From the NCBI GenBank assembly GCA_037974665.1, contig CM075766.1, positions 45,373,569 through 45,437,568 of the forward strand: a stretch of DNA of 64,000 nt, written 5' to 3'. Below, piece after piece: positions 49,201 through 62,297 of this stretch (position 1 is its first letter; each line of letters begins with the position of its first letter). Made by a program: the position numbers and the translations under genes. Under the pieces are notes generated by a model. It was not told the DNA's origin, searched no databases, and worked only from the letters and a program-made list of their open reading frames with translations. Source of the stretch: Ehretia macrophylla. Lineage: Eukaryota; Streptophyta; Magnoliopsida; Boraginales; Ehretiaceae.

Positions 49201-52200
49201 CCGGAGGTAAATTCTAGTCCTGTTAACATGTGCACATATCCCAGTTTGTGTGCATGTTCATCTGGCTACATAGATATTTTGTTAATGGAACTTTTCTTCA
49301 TTTTCACTTACAATTGAAACAGAGAGTTGGAGAATATTCAGGTAGAAGGAGACGATCTTTATCTACCTACAGCAACAAATAAAATTGTCCGAGGTATTCA
49401 GGTTGATAGTGGAATTCCTTTACAATCAGCAGCTAAAGTTCCCATTATGATCACTTTTAATGTGGTGGATCGCGATGGGGATCCAAATGATATAAAGCCC
49501 CAGGCTTGCATTTTCAAGGTAATGCCGAGTATTTACAGCGTTGGTGCGTTCTGTTCTCCACAACTGGAATAGAAATTTATATCTGAATACCTTTTACCAG
49601 AATTTGGGTCGCATTTCGTTAACCATCAGAGTCAATTTTAGTAAGAGTTTGTGTTTTCTGAATATTTTAATTGGTAAGGAAGAATAGACCAATCTAATTT
49701 GAATAGACAAGAAAAAGCTAATTTTAAAGATGAAAATTTTGTTGAGTTTGCTAGATTCATTGGGCTCTAAGGATTTGAGTTTTGTATAGCAATATGAGCC
49801 AGAAAATGGTTGAAAGAATTGAAGAAAAGCTCGTGTAGTTTCTGACTTGCTGTATTTTCTTCTACGTGGGAGTTTTCAGTTGGTAATGAGTTGTTTGTCT
49901 AATTGCTTCTTTAAACAATACTTAAATTAATTTCCTCGGTATAGGTTGGAGATGATTGTCGGCAAGATGTCCTTGCCCTGCAAGTGATTGCACTTCTTAA
50001 AGACATCTTTGCAGCTGTTGGGATTAATCTTTATTTGTTTCCTTATGGAGTTCTGCCAACTGGTCCAGGACGAGGAATAATTGAGGTAAATATCTGTCAT
50101 TTTACCTGGACCTGGCTTGTATTTGCGAGCTGCCACAGGAAAACGTAGCTTGGTGTATATGTTAAGTGCAAGCATACATCTTTCGTGGTTATTACTTGCT
50201 GTAATTCTTAATGGTATCCCATAGGTTTATTACATATACTACAGATCCCTACGATATGCACATATTCAGAATACCTCCTACAAACTCGAGAACACACACA
50301 AGCACACAGAGCCACACTACTGAAGCGTACGTGGCAATTTATTAGAACTGTTATGTTGTCTTCAGCAGTTTATAAACACATCAAGATTTTCTTCTCCTTT
50401 TCCTCTTGTGCCAGATTCGAGATTGTGTTAATTGATTTGCTAAATTTGAAGTTGATGTTGAGTTTCTGTTTCGAAGTTTCCCTATGGTATATAACCAGTG
50501 AAAACCATTACTGGTGGCACCGACTATTGTCTCTGTGCTGTATGATATAACGTTATTGGCATATACTTGCCAATTCAATACAAATTTATCTATGGACATT
50601 GATATGGCATCTGGTTTGACTTTTCAAGTACACTTTCTTTTTTCTCCGATTCAAAGAGGCTCAAGTCATTTTACACCCCTCAGTATGTTACATACGAGAG
50701 TTGATCTCGAAACCTCTCGCACCTAAAGTGATAATCATACCACTAGACCAAACGGCTAGTAAGTACACTGTTTTTCACTTGCTGAACGGGCTTAAGATTA
50801 TGTTATCCCCCATTTTCTTCTCCTCTGTGTGTTTGTGTGTCTCATGTCCGTCTGTCTCTGGCCATATCAGTGTCAGACCAAGATCTCTATACTGCAGGAG
50901 TCAACCTAAATGTGACTTGCTGGTAAAGATGAATATTCATTAATTTGGAGAAAGTGAACAACATTTTGGTGGAGAGCATGGGAACTTCAGAACTTGGGCA
51001 CTGTCCCCAATCCACCCAAAAAAATAAAACAAGAAAAAAGAGCACCCCAGGATGTCCTCCCTGTGCTGTGCACCTGCCCATAAGGCGTTATTCTTTCTTA
51101 TATTCATGGCATAATTTTTGCCAACTTTTGCAGCATGATCTTTGAGCCATGCCTTGGTGTGCATGAAACAGGACCTATATTGTATTTTAGCAATAAAGAC
51201 AATTTGTTTAGCTGTTCTAGCAGTTGCCTCTCTTTAATTCTCTAAACTGTATATAGTCGACCTGTTTTCCATTGACCTCCATGAAGAAATCTGGAATGGT
51301 TCCTGGATTATTATCATCTTTTGAACAACACAAAACCTTTTGAAGATTATGATAGGGTGAGGATTTATGGGAAATAAAGAGCAGAAAGGATCCTGTTGAC
51401 TGCCTTTACTTCCATGGTTAAAGAATTTACCACAACTTATTTCTGCACTTCCTTCAGTTCTTTTAGCTGCAAAATATCACTATATTTTTTCTGGAATTTT
51501 ATCTAATTTTCTTTTTTTTTATTTTCTGAAATTACTGACTTTCAGTTCATATTAGCTGCTTTTTGTTTTTAAAATTCCAAGTTTGCAATGTCTTAATTGT
51601 TTCTCCTTTTTCACTATATACATTTTGGTTGTGCAGGTTGTGCCTAATACAAGGAGTAGAAGTCAGATGGGTGAGACAAACGATGGTGGTTTATACGAGA
51701 TATTCCAACAGGATTTTGGGCCTGTCGGTTCCCCCGGTTTTGAAGCTGCTCGTGAGAACTTCATTATTAGCAGTGCTGGTTATGCAGTAGCCAGCTTGTT
51801 GCTTCAACCCAAGGACAGACATAACGGAAATCTTTTGTTTGACAAGTAAGCACTGCATACCTTATATTTTTGTTTTCTACTAGCGTTGCTATTGATTGTA
51901 GTTCTAACAAAGTCACGGTGGAACAATTTATAAGAACTCAGATTAAAACTAAAATTCCAGTTTCACTTTGATTTCTTTATCTATATTTTAGCCAACCTCA
52001 GTGCATCAATATCACATAGTTGATAACTTGGTAACATTCTAGAGTACTTCTAAATCGTAATTGCGAAAGGTTTTAAAGACGGTCATCTTTATTTTAGTAG
52101 AAAATTGACCCTAAAACGTTCCATGGACTAAGTCATGAAATGACTCAACTACTTGAATATGTTGTTTGTGCAGTGTGGGCAGACTTGTTCATATCGACTT

Positions 52201-52691
52201 TGGTTTTATACTGGAAACTTCTCCTGGTGGTAATATGAGATTTGAAAGTGCTCACTTCAAACTAAGTCATGAAATGACTCAACTACTTGACCCTTCTGGA
52301 GTGATGAAAAGTGAGGCTTGGTATCAGTTTGTGAGGTGAGAAAGGATGCTTGTGAGGGCAATTTTGTTTGTTTATTTTCTGTAGTTTTCTGGAAGATGTT
52401 TGTGGACGAATCTGATTCGCTTTCTTATACAGCTTGTGCGTAAAGGGTTACCTTGCTGCTCGTCGTTACATGGATGAAATTATCACTACGGTGTTACTAA
52501 TGTTAGACAGTGGACTGCCGTGCTTTAGCAGAGGTGACCCCATTGGAAATCTTCGCAAGAGATTCCACCCCGAAATGAATGAGCGTGAGGCCGCAAATTT
52601 CATGATCCGTACGTGCACTGACGCCTATAATAAGTGGACAACTGCTGGTTATGATCTAATACAGTATTTGCAGCAGGGTATTGAGAAGTAA
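34225..52691 (+). CDS. PI4KA1: Phosphatidylinositol 4-kinase alpha (type III), 26 coding exons
   Basis: Makes PI4P from phosphatidylinositol and ATP at the plasma membrane; in plants it works in a complex with NPG and HYCCIN-type partners. Exons: 34225-35190, 35334-35675, 35763-35924, 36697-36867, 37019-37177, 37281-37408, 37499-37805, 38896-39064, 39233-39450, 40641-40799, 40887-41069, 41900-42433, 42537-42896, 44009-44223, 44966-45149, 45302-45438, 45548-45698, 46046-46312, 47249-47326, 47452-47502, 49034-49206, 49323-49518, 49945-50085, 51637-51845, 52174-52335, 52433-52691. All junctions are GT-AG and phase-consistent, giving 2026 aa, in line with about 2028 aa in Arabidopsis. Residues 1-1500 are a helical scaffold with a Ser/Gly-rich loop near 200-275. 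The PIK helical domain is about 1516-1647. The kinase core has K1770 ([12 protein letters not shown]), catalytic loop DRHNGN at 1877-1882 and DFG at 1895-1897. It looks fully functional. Confidence 0.96.
37808..38050. repeat. Three imperfect ~80-bp tandem copies in PI4K intron 7
   Basis: Units starting near 37808, 37892 and 37972 share TTTTGCATTTCTTTTGTCTC, a GGTGTGTTA-type block and AGAGAATTTCTTCATAATTC. The array begins just inside the donor site after exon 7. The last two copies are the most alike. Confidence 0.75.
46678..47143. mobile_element. Hairpin MITE in PI4K intron 18
   Basis: The left end GGCTCTGTTTGTTTGCCGTAAA is mirrored by the right end GCAAACAAACAGACC, with GAAAATATTTTC-type palindromes inside. 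It is a diverged relative of 10377-10823. Its interior holds a (CCA)n tract at about 46868-46900 and alternating GT/TA runs near 46915-47000. No clear target duplication was found. Confidence 0.6.
48717..48776. repeat. (CT)n and (TA)n microsatellite in PI4K intron 20
   Basis: A CT run interrupted by CCCT units, then a TA run. Simple repeat. Confidence 0.95.
52127..52156 (+). repeat. 30-bp copy of PI4K exon 25 inside intron 24
   Basis: Intron 24 contains a block identical over 30 bases to coding positions 52261-52290 in exon 25 (the codons for [10 protein letters not shown]). The two are 134 bp apart, and the intronic copy ends only 17 bases before the acceptor of exon 25. Confidence 0.95.
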
Positions 52692-52838
52692 AATGTTAGG
52701 ACACTCATCTTATGTAAATCTTGATCAACTTTTTTTTTTTTTTTTTTTGACACTTAGTTTTTCACAGCTCATGGGTGCAATTTTTTGGGTTGGTGCTTAC
52801 CACTGGTAGAGTTGTTACACAGTTCCTTTGATCGAAAA

Positions 52839-52888
<50 letters not shown>

Positions 52889-54524
52889 TTGGAAGGAACT
52901 GTTTGTATTCATTCGTGTGGTGGTGGTTTGGCAATGTCTTTGTAGAATTATAGGTTGTATCATATTATTTATTGAAATCATTTCCTGTAATGAGTTAATT
53001 TCTCTAGTTTCTTTAAAGAACTAACACTAAATTGCATACATAAATGCGAGTAAAGTCAATACAAGGAAAGGTGAAAATTGTGTCCTAATAAGGGGAATAA
53101 AGGTGAAAGTGTTAGTTTTTGAACCAACGGTAAAATTATTATTATTTTTTATTTAAGAGAGGTTTAAGATCGTACAACATAATCAATGAGTTTCGAGTTT
53201 GCATACTCAGCAAAGCCCTAGTGGCAAGTAAAATTAAATTTAAATCATGCTTAATTACAACATGCGAAAACAGGAAGAAAAAAACACACACACACGACGA
53301 CCACCACAAAGAGAACAAGAAGTTCCCCGACGGCCAGAGTCTCCTGTTTATTTGATAGTTTGGAACAACTTGAGGAGCGCGTTTCATGCTCATGGAAATT
53401 AGGCTTTTATTAGGAAGTGGGAACATCAATATTTAAGTCACCCTAACAAACTTGTTACCAAATTTTGGTGGATAACCAAACGTCATGGGCACTCAATTAT
53501 TCCATTTTATCATTTTTCTTACAAGGATTAAGTATAGAAAAACGGGAACTAGGAAGTACTTTTACTGAATGCACGTGTAATCCTCACACCACCCATAAAT
53601 TTGAATTTGTAAAAAAGATTGGCCTCATAATTTAATAAATAATTATCATGAACCTCAAATTTACTTAAACCTACAATATTGATTTATAAATTACACTCAT
53701 ATCATATTGTCCACTAATGTACAACACCGTAATAGCCTCCGATGTAATTTCTTTATGGAGGAGAGAGGAGCAAAAGTTCAATCAAGTATCATTTTCAAAA
53801 GCAAGCGCATTTGGCATGATCACGAAAGACTTAACCTCAACATTCACCATAATTTTGGACCACATATATATATATATCATGGCGTGCACATGAAAATTGC
53901 AGCAAGGACCATCTATGGTGTTGTAGATAGGACGAGTAACATGAATATGTGGCTTACATGTTCATGATCTGCAAGTCCTTCAAACAACTTTGAATTGGCT
54001 ACTATCCTTTTGCTTTCTTGGAAGTTTCATGCCCCACCATAAAAGCAAACATGGCCCTTACAATGTTACAGAGCATTGCTTTCTTAACCACTAATTTCAG
54101 AAAGAATCAAATATGCATTATTGACATGAAGACATGATATTTATAACAAACAAATGGAAAAAACAAAAGCAAGGGACCATTTTGCTAGTATACATCAATG
54201 CTCAAAGTATAGCCACAAAACATGGTACTTTTCCCTACATCTCCCCAATAATTGGAGATTGTTTCTACATGCTTCATGTAATAAAACAAAATAAAAATTT
54301 TGTTACGCCACAAAATTGGATTTATCAAGCACTATACAATGATAATTAAAATAACAATATTTACTGCATAACGATTTTAAGGGTGTAAACCCAAGTTTCC
54401 ATTACATTAGATAAGCAAATTGTCGCGGTATAATTTTGTTTGAAATAATATAAAAAGGATAGGTCAATAAACGAAACTCTTGTTATTAATCGATTCTACT
54501 ACTAGCTAGCTACTCTTACTTAAT
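52692..54524. other. Intergenic region between PI4K and the transporter
   Basis: Holds the PI4K 3' flank, an (AG)21 tract and AT-rich spacer between two convergent genes. No gene recognised. Confidence 0.5.
52842..52883. repeat. (AG)21 microsatellite
   Basis: Perfect dinucleotide run about 150 bases after the PI4K stop codon, probably in its 3' untranslated region. Confidence 0.97.
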
Positions 54525-56840
54525 TTAGCCACTACTTGCCATCTGAACCTGGCTATTATTGTTACCAGCCTGATGAGATTTGTTTTTCTTCAACTCTCTT
54601 AATGTTGACCTCCACTTAAAGAAAGTGCCAAACAATGTCTCCATCTCCTCAAGAGTTTTACCTTGTGTCTCAGGAAGCAATGTGAAGAAGAACACAAAAG
54701 CCACTGTTGCAATCCCAGCATATAAAAAGAAAGCCCCACCTGTGGTAATACCTTTAGTTAAAGATAAAAATGTCATAGAAATCACCCCACTTGTTACTCT
54801 GTTCACAGCCACACCCATGCTACAACCTTGAGCTCTTAGCTTCAATGGAAATATCTCAGAACTGTAGACCCATGTAATTGGACCCAGCCCTATTGAGAAT
54901 GTTGCCACAAAGGCTAATACTGAGAAGATACATAAAGCTATGGCCCATGTGATCTTATGATCAGAGTGGTCGATAATGGTTAGCCCAAGTCCTAGACCCG
55001 TGAGTGACAATATCATACCACCAACACTCGATAAAAGTAACGGCCTTCGTCCAATCTTGTCCAGAAAAAACGTAGCCACAAGTATAAAGATTGTTTTTGT
55101 AAATCCAACGGCTACAGTGGCGAGTAATTTATCATTGTTCTTACGTATGCCTGCTCTTTCAAAGATTTCTGGGCTGTATAAAACCACAGCGTCTATACCA
55201 CTTGATTGTTGGAAAAAATGTATGCCAATGGCTGCAATCAAGATGTGACGAACTGTTGGTGTTGGATGGATGAGTAGCTCCTTCCACACACCTCCACCAT
55301 GGCTGCTGCGTTTGGGGACTTGAACAATGTCGTCTTTGCAGTCTTGTGGTATGCCTGCGGCTTCTTTGATTTCATCTAGTCTCAGTTGGGAATCTTCTAA
55401 AGATTCTGAAGTTTTGTCCAAGACTTGCTTGGCATCGCCTATTCGACCTTGCATGACTAGCCAACGTGGTGACTCTGGCATGGCTAAAACAACTAAGGCT
55501 AAGAATACTGATGGGATTGCTCCAATTCCAAGCATGAATCGCCAACCCAAGTGAGTTGGGAGCTTGGAGAATCCATAGTTTGATACATATCCAAGCAAGA
55601 TACCTGTCAACCAATTAGTATAAATGCCAATTTAGTATACCCGTGTTATATATCACTTCTTACGTGACATTACTCACCATTCACCTCTAATTTATTTTAA
55701 TAATTAGATCAATATTATATGTCAGATAATATCATGTCATTTATTTTTTCAAAATAAGTCTCGTTTATATATGATACCTTACACATAAGAGTAAATAAGT
55801 GCTAAAGAATAATACAATTTTGATGATAAATGGTATGTGAATGAGCCAACTTGCATATCCAAGAACTATGAAGAAAACATTTTAGATTCCTTTGCTGTCT
55901 TGGCACGTTTATTAAAATTTTCACCATGCAATCATGTGACCTTGTCATTGTTGAAAAAAGTGATGCACCAACAAGACAAAAGATTTCCAAATAATAATAA
56001 AACAACGATAAAACAAGTTGCAAAAACACTACGTGAAGCACAAAGGCCAACTATGGAAGTTTATACTAGAAGAATACTAAACATACCGGCGTTGATGAAA
56101 ACTTCAGGGAAAGAAGTGAGAAATCCTCGAGAGGACGCCGGTGCCACCTCAGCGGCATACACCGGAGCTATCATGAGGGCATAGCCAACTCCGACGCCGG
56201 CGACAAACCGGCCGACCATGAGAAAAGCATAATTGGTGGCAAAACCCATCAAGAGGGCTCCTACAAAGAAGATTGCTGAAGCAAAGACTATAGTGTACCG
56301 ACGGCCAATCCAGTCGGAGGTCCGGCCGGCGGCGGCTGAGCCCAAAAGTGAGTATAAGTTGATGATGCCTACTAAGACTTCGGTTTGTACTTCGTTGATT
56401 TTGAGGTCATCTTTGATATAAATTATTGCTCCACTGATCACTCCTATATCTGCATGGACGACAACATATCTTGAACAATTTTTCATGCAAAAATTCCTCG
56501 TATATTATTAGCATGCATGTTAGAGCATATAAAAATAATATTCCGAAAGATATTGGAAACGTTTTTCTAGTTCGTGAAACTAAAAATCTTGTAGACTTTA
56601 GAAGGGCAATACTATTATAAACATGCAATTTGATGCATGAAACTCCAGTCATGCACGGAATTAATGTGTTTAAATATGTTAACAATAATCTTACGTACCA
56701 TAGCCCAATAAGATTGATGTCATGGAAGCTAAAAGGGAACAAGCTAAGGCAAACTTGTTTCTCTTTGGCTTCGGGGGAGGATCGAAAGCTGGGATAGGCA
56801 TCTGAGAAACGCCATTACTATTAGGTTTTCCTTCAGCCAT
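54525..56840 (-). CDS. Polyol/monosaccharide transporter (PLT family)
   Basis: A plasma-membrane proton symporter of the sugar-transporter MFS family; PLT members carry linear polyols, inositol and monosaccharides. There are three minus-strand exons, 56699-56840, 56087-56449 and 54525-55603, joined in phase 1 at both junctions (GTACGT and GTATGT donors), giving 527 aa. The start is MAEGKPNSNGVSQMPIP. Family motifs in order: DIGVISGA at 48, DWIGRR at 93-98, PESPR at 211-215, HFFQQSSGIDAVVLYSPEIF after the central loop, DKIGRRPLLL, GPITWVYSSEIFPLKLRAQG, and PETQGKTLEEME at 479. Twelve membrane segments are expected and the hydrophobic pattern agrees. The leader contains a CT-rich run, with a TATA box 136 bp upstream of the ATG. 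It resembles PLT5-type proteins; the exact substrate cannot be read from sequence. Confidence 0.94.
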
Positions 56841-56975
56841 TATATTTTTGTTGTGTGTCTGAGCTTGAGAGAGCGAGAGAGAGAGAGAGACTGGTATAGT
56901 TTTAATGGAAGTTAGTTTAAATGAGCATGGCTATGTCTTGTGTTGGCTATAGAAGTGAGCTGTTGAAGTGGGGTG

Positions 56976-56983
56976 TTTATATA
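56976..56983 (-). promoter_or_regulatory. TATA box of the polyol transporter gene
   Basis: TATATAAA on the minus strand, 136 bases upstream of the ATG at 56840. The leader between them contains a CT microsatellite (GA run on plus near 56870-56890). Confidence 0.65.
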
Positions 56984-57192
56984 GAATAAGCCACTAGAAA
57001 GCTTACATCAATTGATTACCGTACTAGAGTAAAATCCCGTAATTACCTTTTTGAATGCAAAAATGCTTCCAATTATATTTGACTTAAACTCAGGAAGTGC
57101 AATGGTATATATACTTTATCGTATACTTCAGAATTTGATCTCAATTGACATACAAAATGATGACCCATGTGGGCAGTAGGTACTCTTGTTTC

Positions 57193-57500
57193 TTTTTTTT
57201 TTTTTTTTTTTTTTTGGTTGAAAAAGTATATCATTAAAATGAAAGCTTGGAATACAAAAAAGGAAACTTAACCCACTATCGTGGTGTTGAAATCAGAATT
57301 TAAGATATCTTTTAAAGGGGTTGATACATTTACAAACCAGTCAATTACTAATTTGTTTAAGACCTTTTGCTTCGCAATCCAATCAGCAGCAAATTAAAGT
57401 TAGATGTTCTTTTTGAGTATTGAAATTTACAGTGGACAATTTTAACTGCAACCTGACGGATGTCATCCACAAGAGATGGAACCTTTCAGGGAATAAGTGC
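57193..57500 (-). mobile_element. LINE (L1-type) 3' fragment, RNase H-like remnant with poly-A
   Basis: Read on the minus strand: DDIRQVAVKIVHCKF, then SKRTSNF, then (after a shift of frame) AADWIAKQKV, LVIDWFVNVSTPL and a stop at 57268-57270. This is followed after about 50 bases by a 24-base A-run (T-run on plus at 57193-57216). The R-x-x-N...A-D-W-I-A pattern is the end of the RVT_3 RNase H-like domain. The frame is broken (at least one frameshift and an upstream stop), so it is a dead 5'-truncated copy. It is a counterpart of 9938-10296. Confidence 0.7.
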
Positions 57501-58840
57501 ACTTACTACCACAATCTATAGACCTATTGAATAGATGGGCTCTCCCCAGTCCCCACCCCAATTAACCTCACACAACCCCACCACAAGAGAAAGAGGAACA
57601 CGAAATAATGTGATAACTAGTTCACCAGGTTTTCATACTTGCTCATTAAGGTTTCAGGCTGATGCTCACAAGCTCTACGTATTAAATTGCATGTATCACT
57701 TATTCACTTTTTTTTTTTTTTATACAGTAGAAATTTTATTATTTTATATATGAGAAATTTGATGTTCCATACAAAGGATGGTTAAAAGGGTAATATTAAA
57801 CATTACTCAACGTGTTAAAATTCAGATTTCAAAATAATTTGCAGACTATTGCTTTTTTCATTCTGTGCAAAGACTCTTAATTTGTTATACACATATACAT
57901 GTCTCCCAGTAATCGCCTAGGAATATGACCAACGAAAATCAAGGTTCATTTGTGTGTCTCAATGAGAGACAAATTAAATCAGGCAAGTTGCATGATGGAT
58001 TAAAAGATTAAGATTATTAGCTAGGCATGTTAATTAGTTTATATAAAGTTGCTCATAGCTAGGAAATGCAAATTAAATCATTGAGATTAGAACATAAAAT
58101 GATATATATATATATATAAAGAGGGTCATAGCTTATTCAACTTGCAGTCAATTAGGCTATATGATCTTTGTTTGCGGCATTTTTAACTATTCGGTTAGCG
58201 TCTTTCACTTAATGAATCATGCATTTTTCAAAACATTACTATTCTTGAGTGCATGTTCGGTGATTCATGCCATGTCGGATGAGCAAATCATTTTTGGCAA
58301 ATTATTATATGCACAGATTTGTTAGTCAATTATGACTTAAAGCAACCCTTCGGAGAACAATATAGAGCGCAAGCGTAGATGACTTTATGCAGTCTCTTGG
58401 AGAAAGATAAGATAGTAGAAACCTTTTCTCAGATAGTTGATGAACCATAATCATTAGCTACACCTTTCTTCAATTTCGTTTTTTTTTTTTAAATTACTAA
58501 TACGTACCACAAGTTGTGTGATAATCTTAATCTAGCTAGACAAGAATTTTCGATTGCAACCCCCATTTTGTCTACTTAATCTTCCCTCATTTTCTTGGTT
58601 TTATTTGACTCAATGCTTGCATTATTAGACTAATTAGTTGAATTGCATTCTCAAATTAATAGTCTATATATATATATATGGTCGACATTTCTCTAATGCA
58701 CACGCATACAGATAAAATGCACACACGGCACACCTCTCCCCAAAATGCATACACCGGGACGTTGAAATGGAAAATTCAATGAACAAGTGGGCTAAAAGAT
58801 ACTACTGATTTTGATAGATGTAGACAAATATAAATCAAAT

Positions 58841-58861
58841 GTGTGTGTGTGTGTGTGTGTG
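58841..58861. repeat. (GT)10 microsatellite
   Basis: Perfect dinucleotide run in intergenic sequence. Confidence 0.95.
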
Positions 58862-61253
58862 AAAATTAATGATTTATCTTGCATTATTTGTAGTTCGTAG
58901 TTGCGAAAGCTATGAACTTTACATGATTAATTAGCCAGATATATATAAATGGAAGGTTAAATTTAATGAATATTTTCAATTACATTAGCTGACTTTTTTA
59001 TTATACTTTTGAGGATACGGGCGTCAAAAGGTTACTTCCATTTTAAGTGATCATTTAATTTATAAATTTGATATTAGAATATTACATGTACTTGATTAAT
59101 TTAATGTCTTCACGAGCAAATACAATATTTTAAAATTATCATTAGCCCGTAAACTAGCTGGGCCAGGTTTCAAGTTCCTTCAACCCAAAAATCTGTTTCA
59201 ACCGATTATATACAATAGTTGTTTGCAGCTTTCAAAATATATGATAGGGTCAGAAAGGGAAACGTAAAGCTACTAAAAGGTAAGAGTTTAAAATTTTATT
59301 TCAATAAGCATCATAACACACAATTGCATTCATATACAATTTATTTTTTCAATAGAAACTAATTAATTTTTTTTCAAAGAACCCTAAAACTATCCCTATC
59401 TATAAAAATAATTTGGAATCAGTGAGGGCTACAATCCCTTTACCCGAAGGTATATCCGTTGCTCGAAGTTATCCATTTTTGCCAAAACCGCTTCTTGAGT
59501 TCTTTTTTCATTCAAGTGTAGGGCAGAAGAACATAATAACTAAATACATGCCAAATATGTATACATGTCCCGATGTCCATTTATTAATTACTTGGAGGGA
59601 GAAAAAAAGAAGAAAAAGTAGAAGAAGATGAAGTTTGAAAACGATGCAGTAGGTACCAGAATGAAGCAACTAACGGTTGAGAATTCAACTCAAAATTGCA
59701 TGCATGTTAGTCCAGTTCACGTGCCTTTGACTATATATCTCCCCCAACAGTGACAACCAACTTTAATAATTGTCGTCTTTAGGGCATGATTCAACGGTAA
59801 TGGAGTGAAATTTCTCATGCAAGATTGTGAATTTGACATTCTTTACTATTTTGGTGTTTCACCCTTAACTGATCTAGTACGTGTGTAGAGGCGTACTTTT
59901 ATACGTGGAATTTACCAGTTTTCTTTTCTTTCTGTTTTCCTTCTTTTGTCCATGACGGTTCCTTGGAAACCAATTCCAATCATGCAACAATCACACAACT
60001 GACCTACTCATTTCAAACACGAATTTGAATAGTTTATTTCGTTTTGCAATTCAAATTTAGAAAATCTGACAGGTTAAAAAATTGTTTATATTTGAACTCG
60101 ATAAATGTTTTAAACCCATGAATACCAGAAACGGAACTCGATAATAAGAAAAAAAAAAGCAAAAGATTTACAAAGAAAAGTGAGGAGAAAGTTTAGTGTA
60201 GTTTATGCAAAGAGAAGCATCAAAGAAAAGCAAAAAAGAAATTAAACAAAAAAAGACATATATACCCGAAGAAGAAAACAAAAACCCTATTGTATTAATT
60301 GTTGGTAACTCTTCTAAATTAAACCCTCATAAATAACCCATCGATTTCATAATCAATTTTATAATTGACAAGTCGGATATTCATTGATTTTGGATTTAAA
60401 TACAACCTCTGCATGCCATTAGCCTAGTAATTACGTGCCATGTGAGTAAAACAAAATTTGGGGCAAATATTCAAAAGTGAACTTGGAAATTTAGCGCAAA
60501 TGGACTAGTACTTAGCAATTTAGAAAGTTTGGACATGATATTCAGTATTGGCGATTCCAGAAATTAGGTATCGATCTTTTACATTTATATTACAAAATTG
60601 CAAGTCTTTCTTTCATGAAACCAGAATATTCTAATTATGATAGAACTTTTAATGAACATAAATAAAATAAAATGAAAATATCTGAATTATTCATCTATTT
60701 CAATAGAATTGTCTGATTACAATAAGGATTTGCAACTTGAGGAGATGACTTTCTGAGCATACACACCATAGAATGTTTTTTTATAAATTTGAGATATTGT
60801 AATATCGTCAAATCTATATAATCAATACATCATTAATAAAATTTGATTTGATTTGATAAACGACACTCATTTAACTTAAACTAGAAAAAAAGAAAAAAAG
60901 AAGAAAGATAATTGTCTAATCATCTTATGTATAAAGTTTGAACGATAGTCAATACTTTAAAAAATCTCGTCGAAACCATTTAATGTATAGATCTCGTCCT
61001 CTCACATTTTGCCACCATATCTTTGTGATAACCCTCGTCTCTTACTCTCTAGTCAACATTCCAAAATCAACTAAATCCCAAATTCTTTGTGATGTGGGCA
61101 CGGTACAATTAGTCCATGCTGCTCACTGAATTTTTTCAATATGGTTACGCACTGGACTTTTGTGATATGGGCACGGTACTATTAGAGTCAAATTGATCTT
61201 GTCATGCTCATATGCCTTTAGTTTTAGGTAACACCTACTGTTGATTGAATGCA

Positions 61254-61256
<3 letters not shown>

Positions 61257-61311
<55 letters not shown>
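61257..61311. repeat. (TA)n(GT)n compound microsatellite
   Basis: About 19 TA units followed directly by 8 GT units. Likely polymorphic in length. Confidence 0.97.
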
Positions 61312-62297
61312 ATCTGTGCGTGTAGGGGAAGAGTTGAAGATCGTTTGTAATGATCTTGAAATATTTTGAACTATTCTAATTGAATTTTTAACGTTTTAAT
61401 TTTCTCGATTAAATTCTGAGCATTCATGTGACGTTCCAAATGACTCTCTTGTCGAAAGCATGAACACTCTAGACAAACAAATTAATGAACACTTGCCATT
61501 AGGGCTTTTTTTTTTTTTTTTTTTTGTAAATTATAACTTTTTCAGATTTTTTAAACAAGTGTAAACCCAATCACTAGAATCGCAAGAAATCAGTGAACTT
61601 TCAAGGATAAATTGTGCCAGATAGAAGATACATTGTGTTAAATAGAAGAAAGAAAAATCCCAAACTTTTCAGTTGTATTTATAATGATACAACCATCATT
61701 TGTTTGCTTGGGCAGTCTCGTGTCTACTTTTAGGGAACTGCTCAATATAATTTATTTGGAACTAGACAAATTATTTTTGAGAATTCACTAATATGTTTAT
61801 CCCGGGTTTCTTACATATCCAATAATATTTCAAGTTCGAATAAGGTTCAACAAACATAATATGTAAGATATTTCATTCCTCTTAATTTAGCCAAGTTTTT
61901 AAGTCATTAAGATCAAAGTCCAATCAAGTTCTTTTCTTTTTGACCGTGTAGGTTAATTTTTGGCATGCATAAATCTATTTATACTTTTCAAAACTATAAT
62001 AGACTTCATTATCCCAAAATCAATTTTAGGAAATTACTAGATTATAAAAAGGATGCACAATTATACATAAAAAAAAAATGGATACCTACATAAAGAAATA
62101 ATATGTCTAATTTGGGCCCAACCCAAATCCAAACTGCTGGTTTCGTTACCATTCTTAAGACAGCCCAGTACAGCCCACAATACTATCCAATTGCAGAATC
62201 GCACGACGTCGTTTCTGTTTCCTTACACTTTGTCATTGCTTTGAGCTCTGAAAATTCAGGTCATATTTGCAAAAATCGATCAGTCTCTCCGAGTCCA

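Larger units (their letters stand above)
57501..62297. other. Long AT-rich intergenic region
   Basis: Nearly 4.8 kb without a recognisable gene. Contains several microsatellites and short poly-A/T tracts. No transposon ends were identified. Confidence 0.5.

Noticed and set aside
50640-50760. Segment in PI4K intron 23 resembling common plant repeats with a CTCGCACC/ACCACTAGACCAAACGGC phrase
   Set aside because: Looks like a degenerate repeat, but ends, duplications and family could not be established.
53707-53967. 86-codon plus-strand frame downstream of PI4K
   Set aside because: Low-complexity, no homology recognised, and no start context or promoter.
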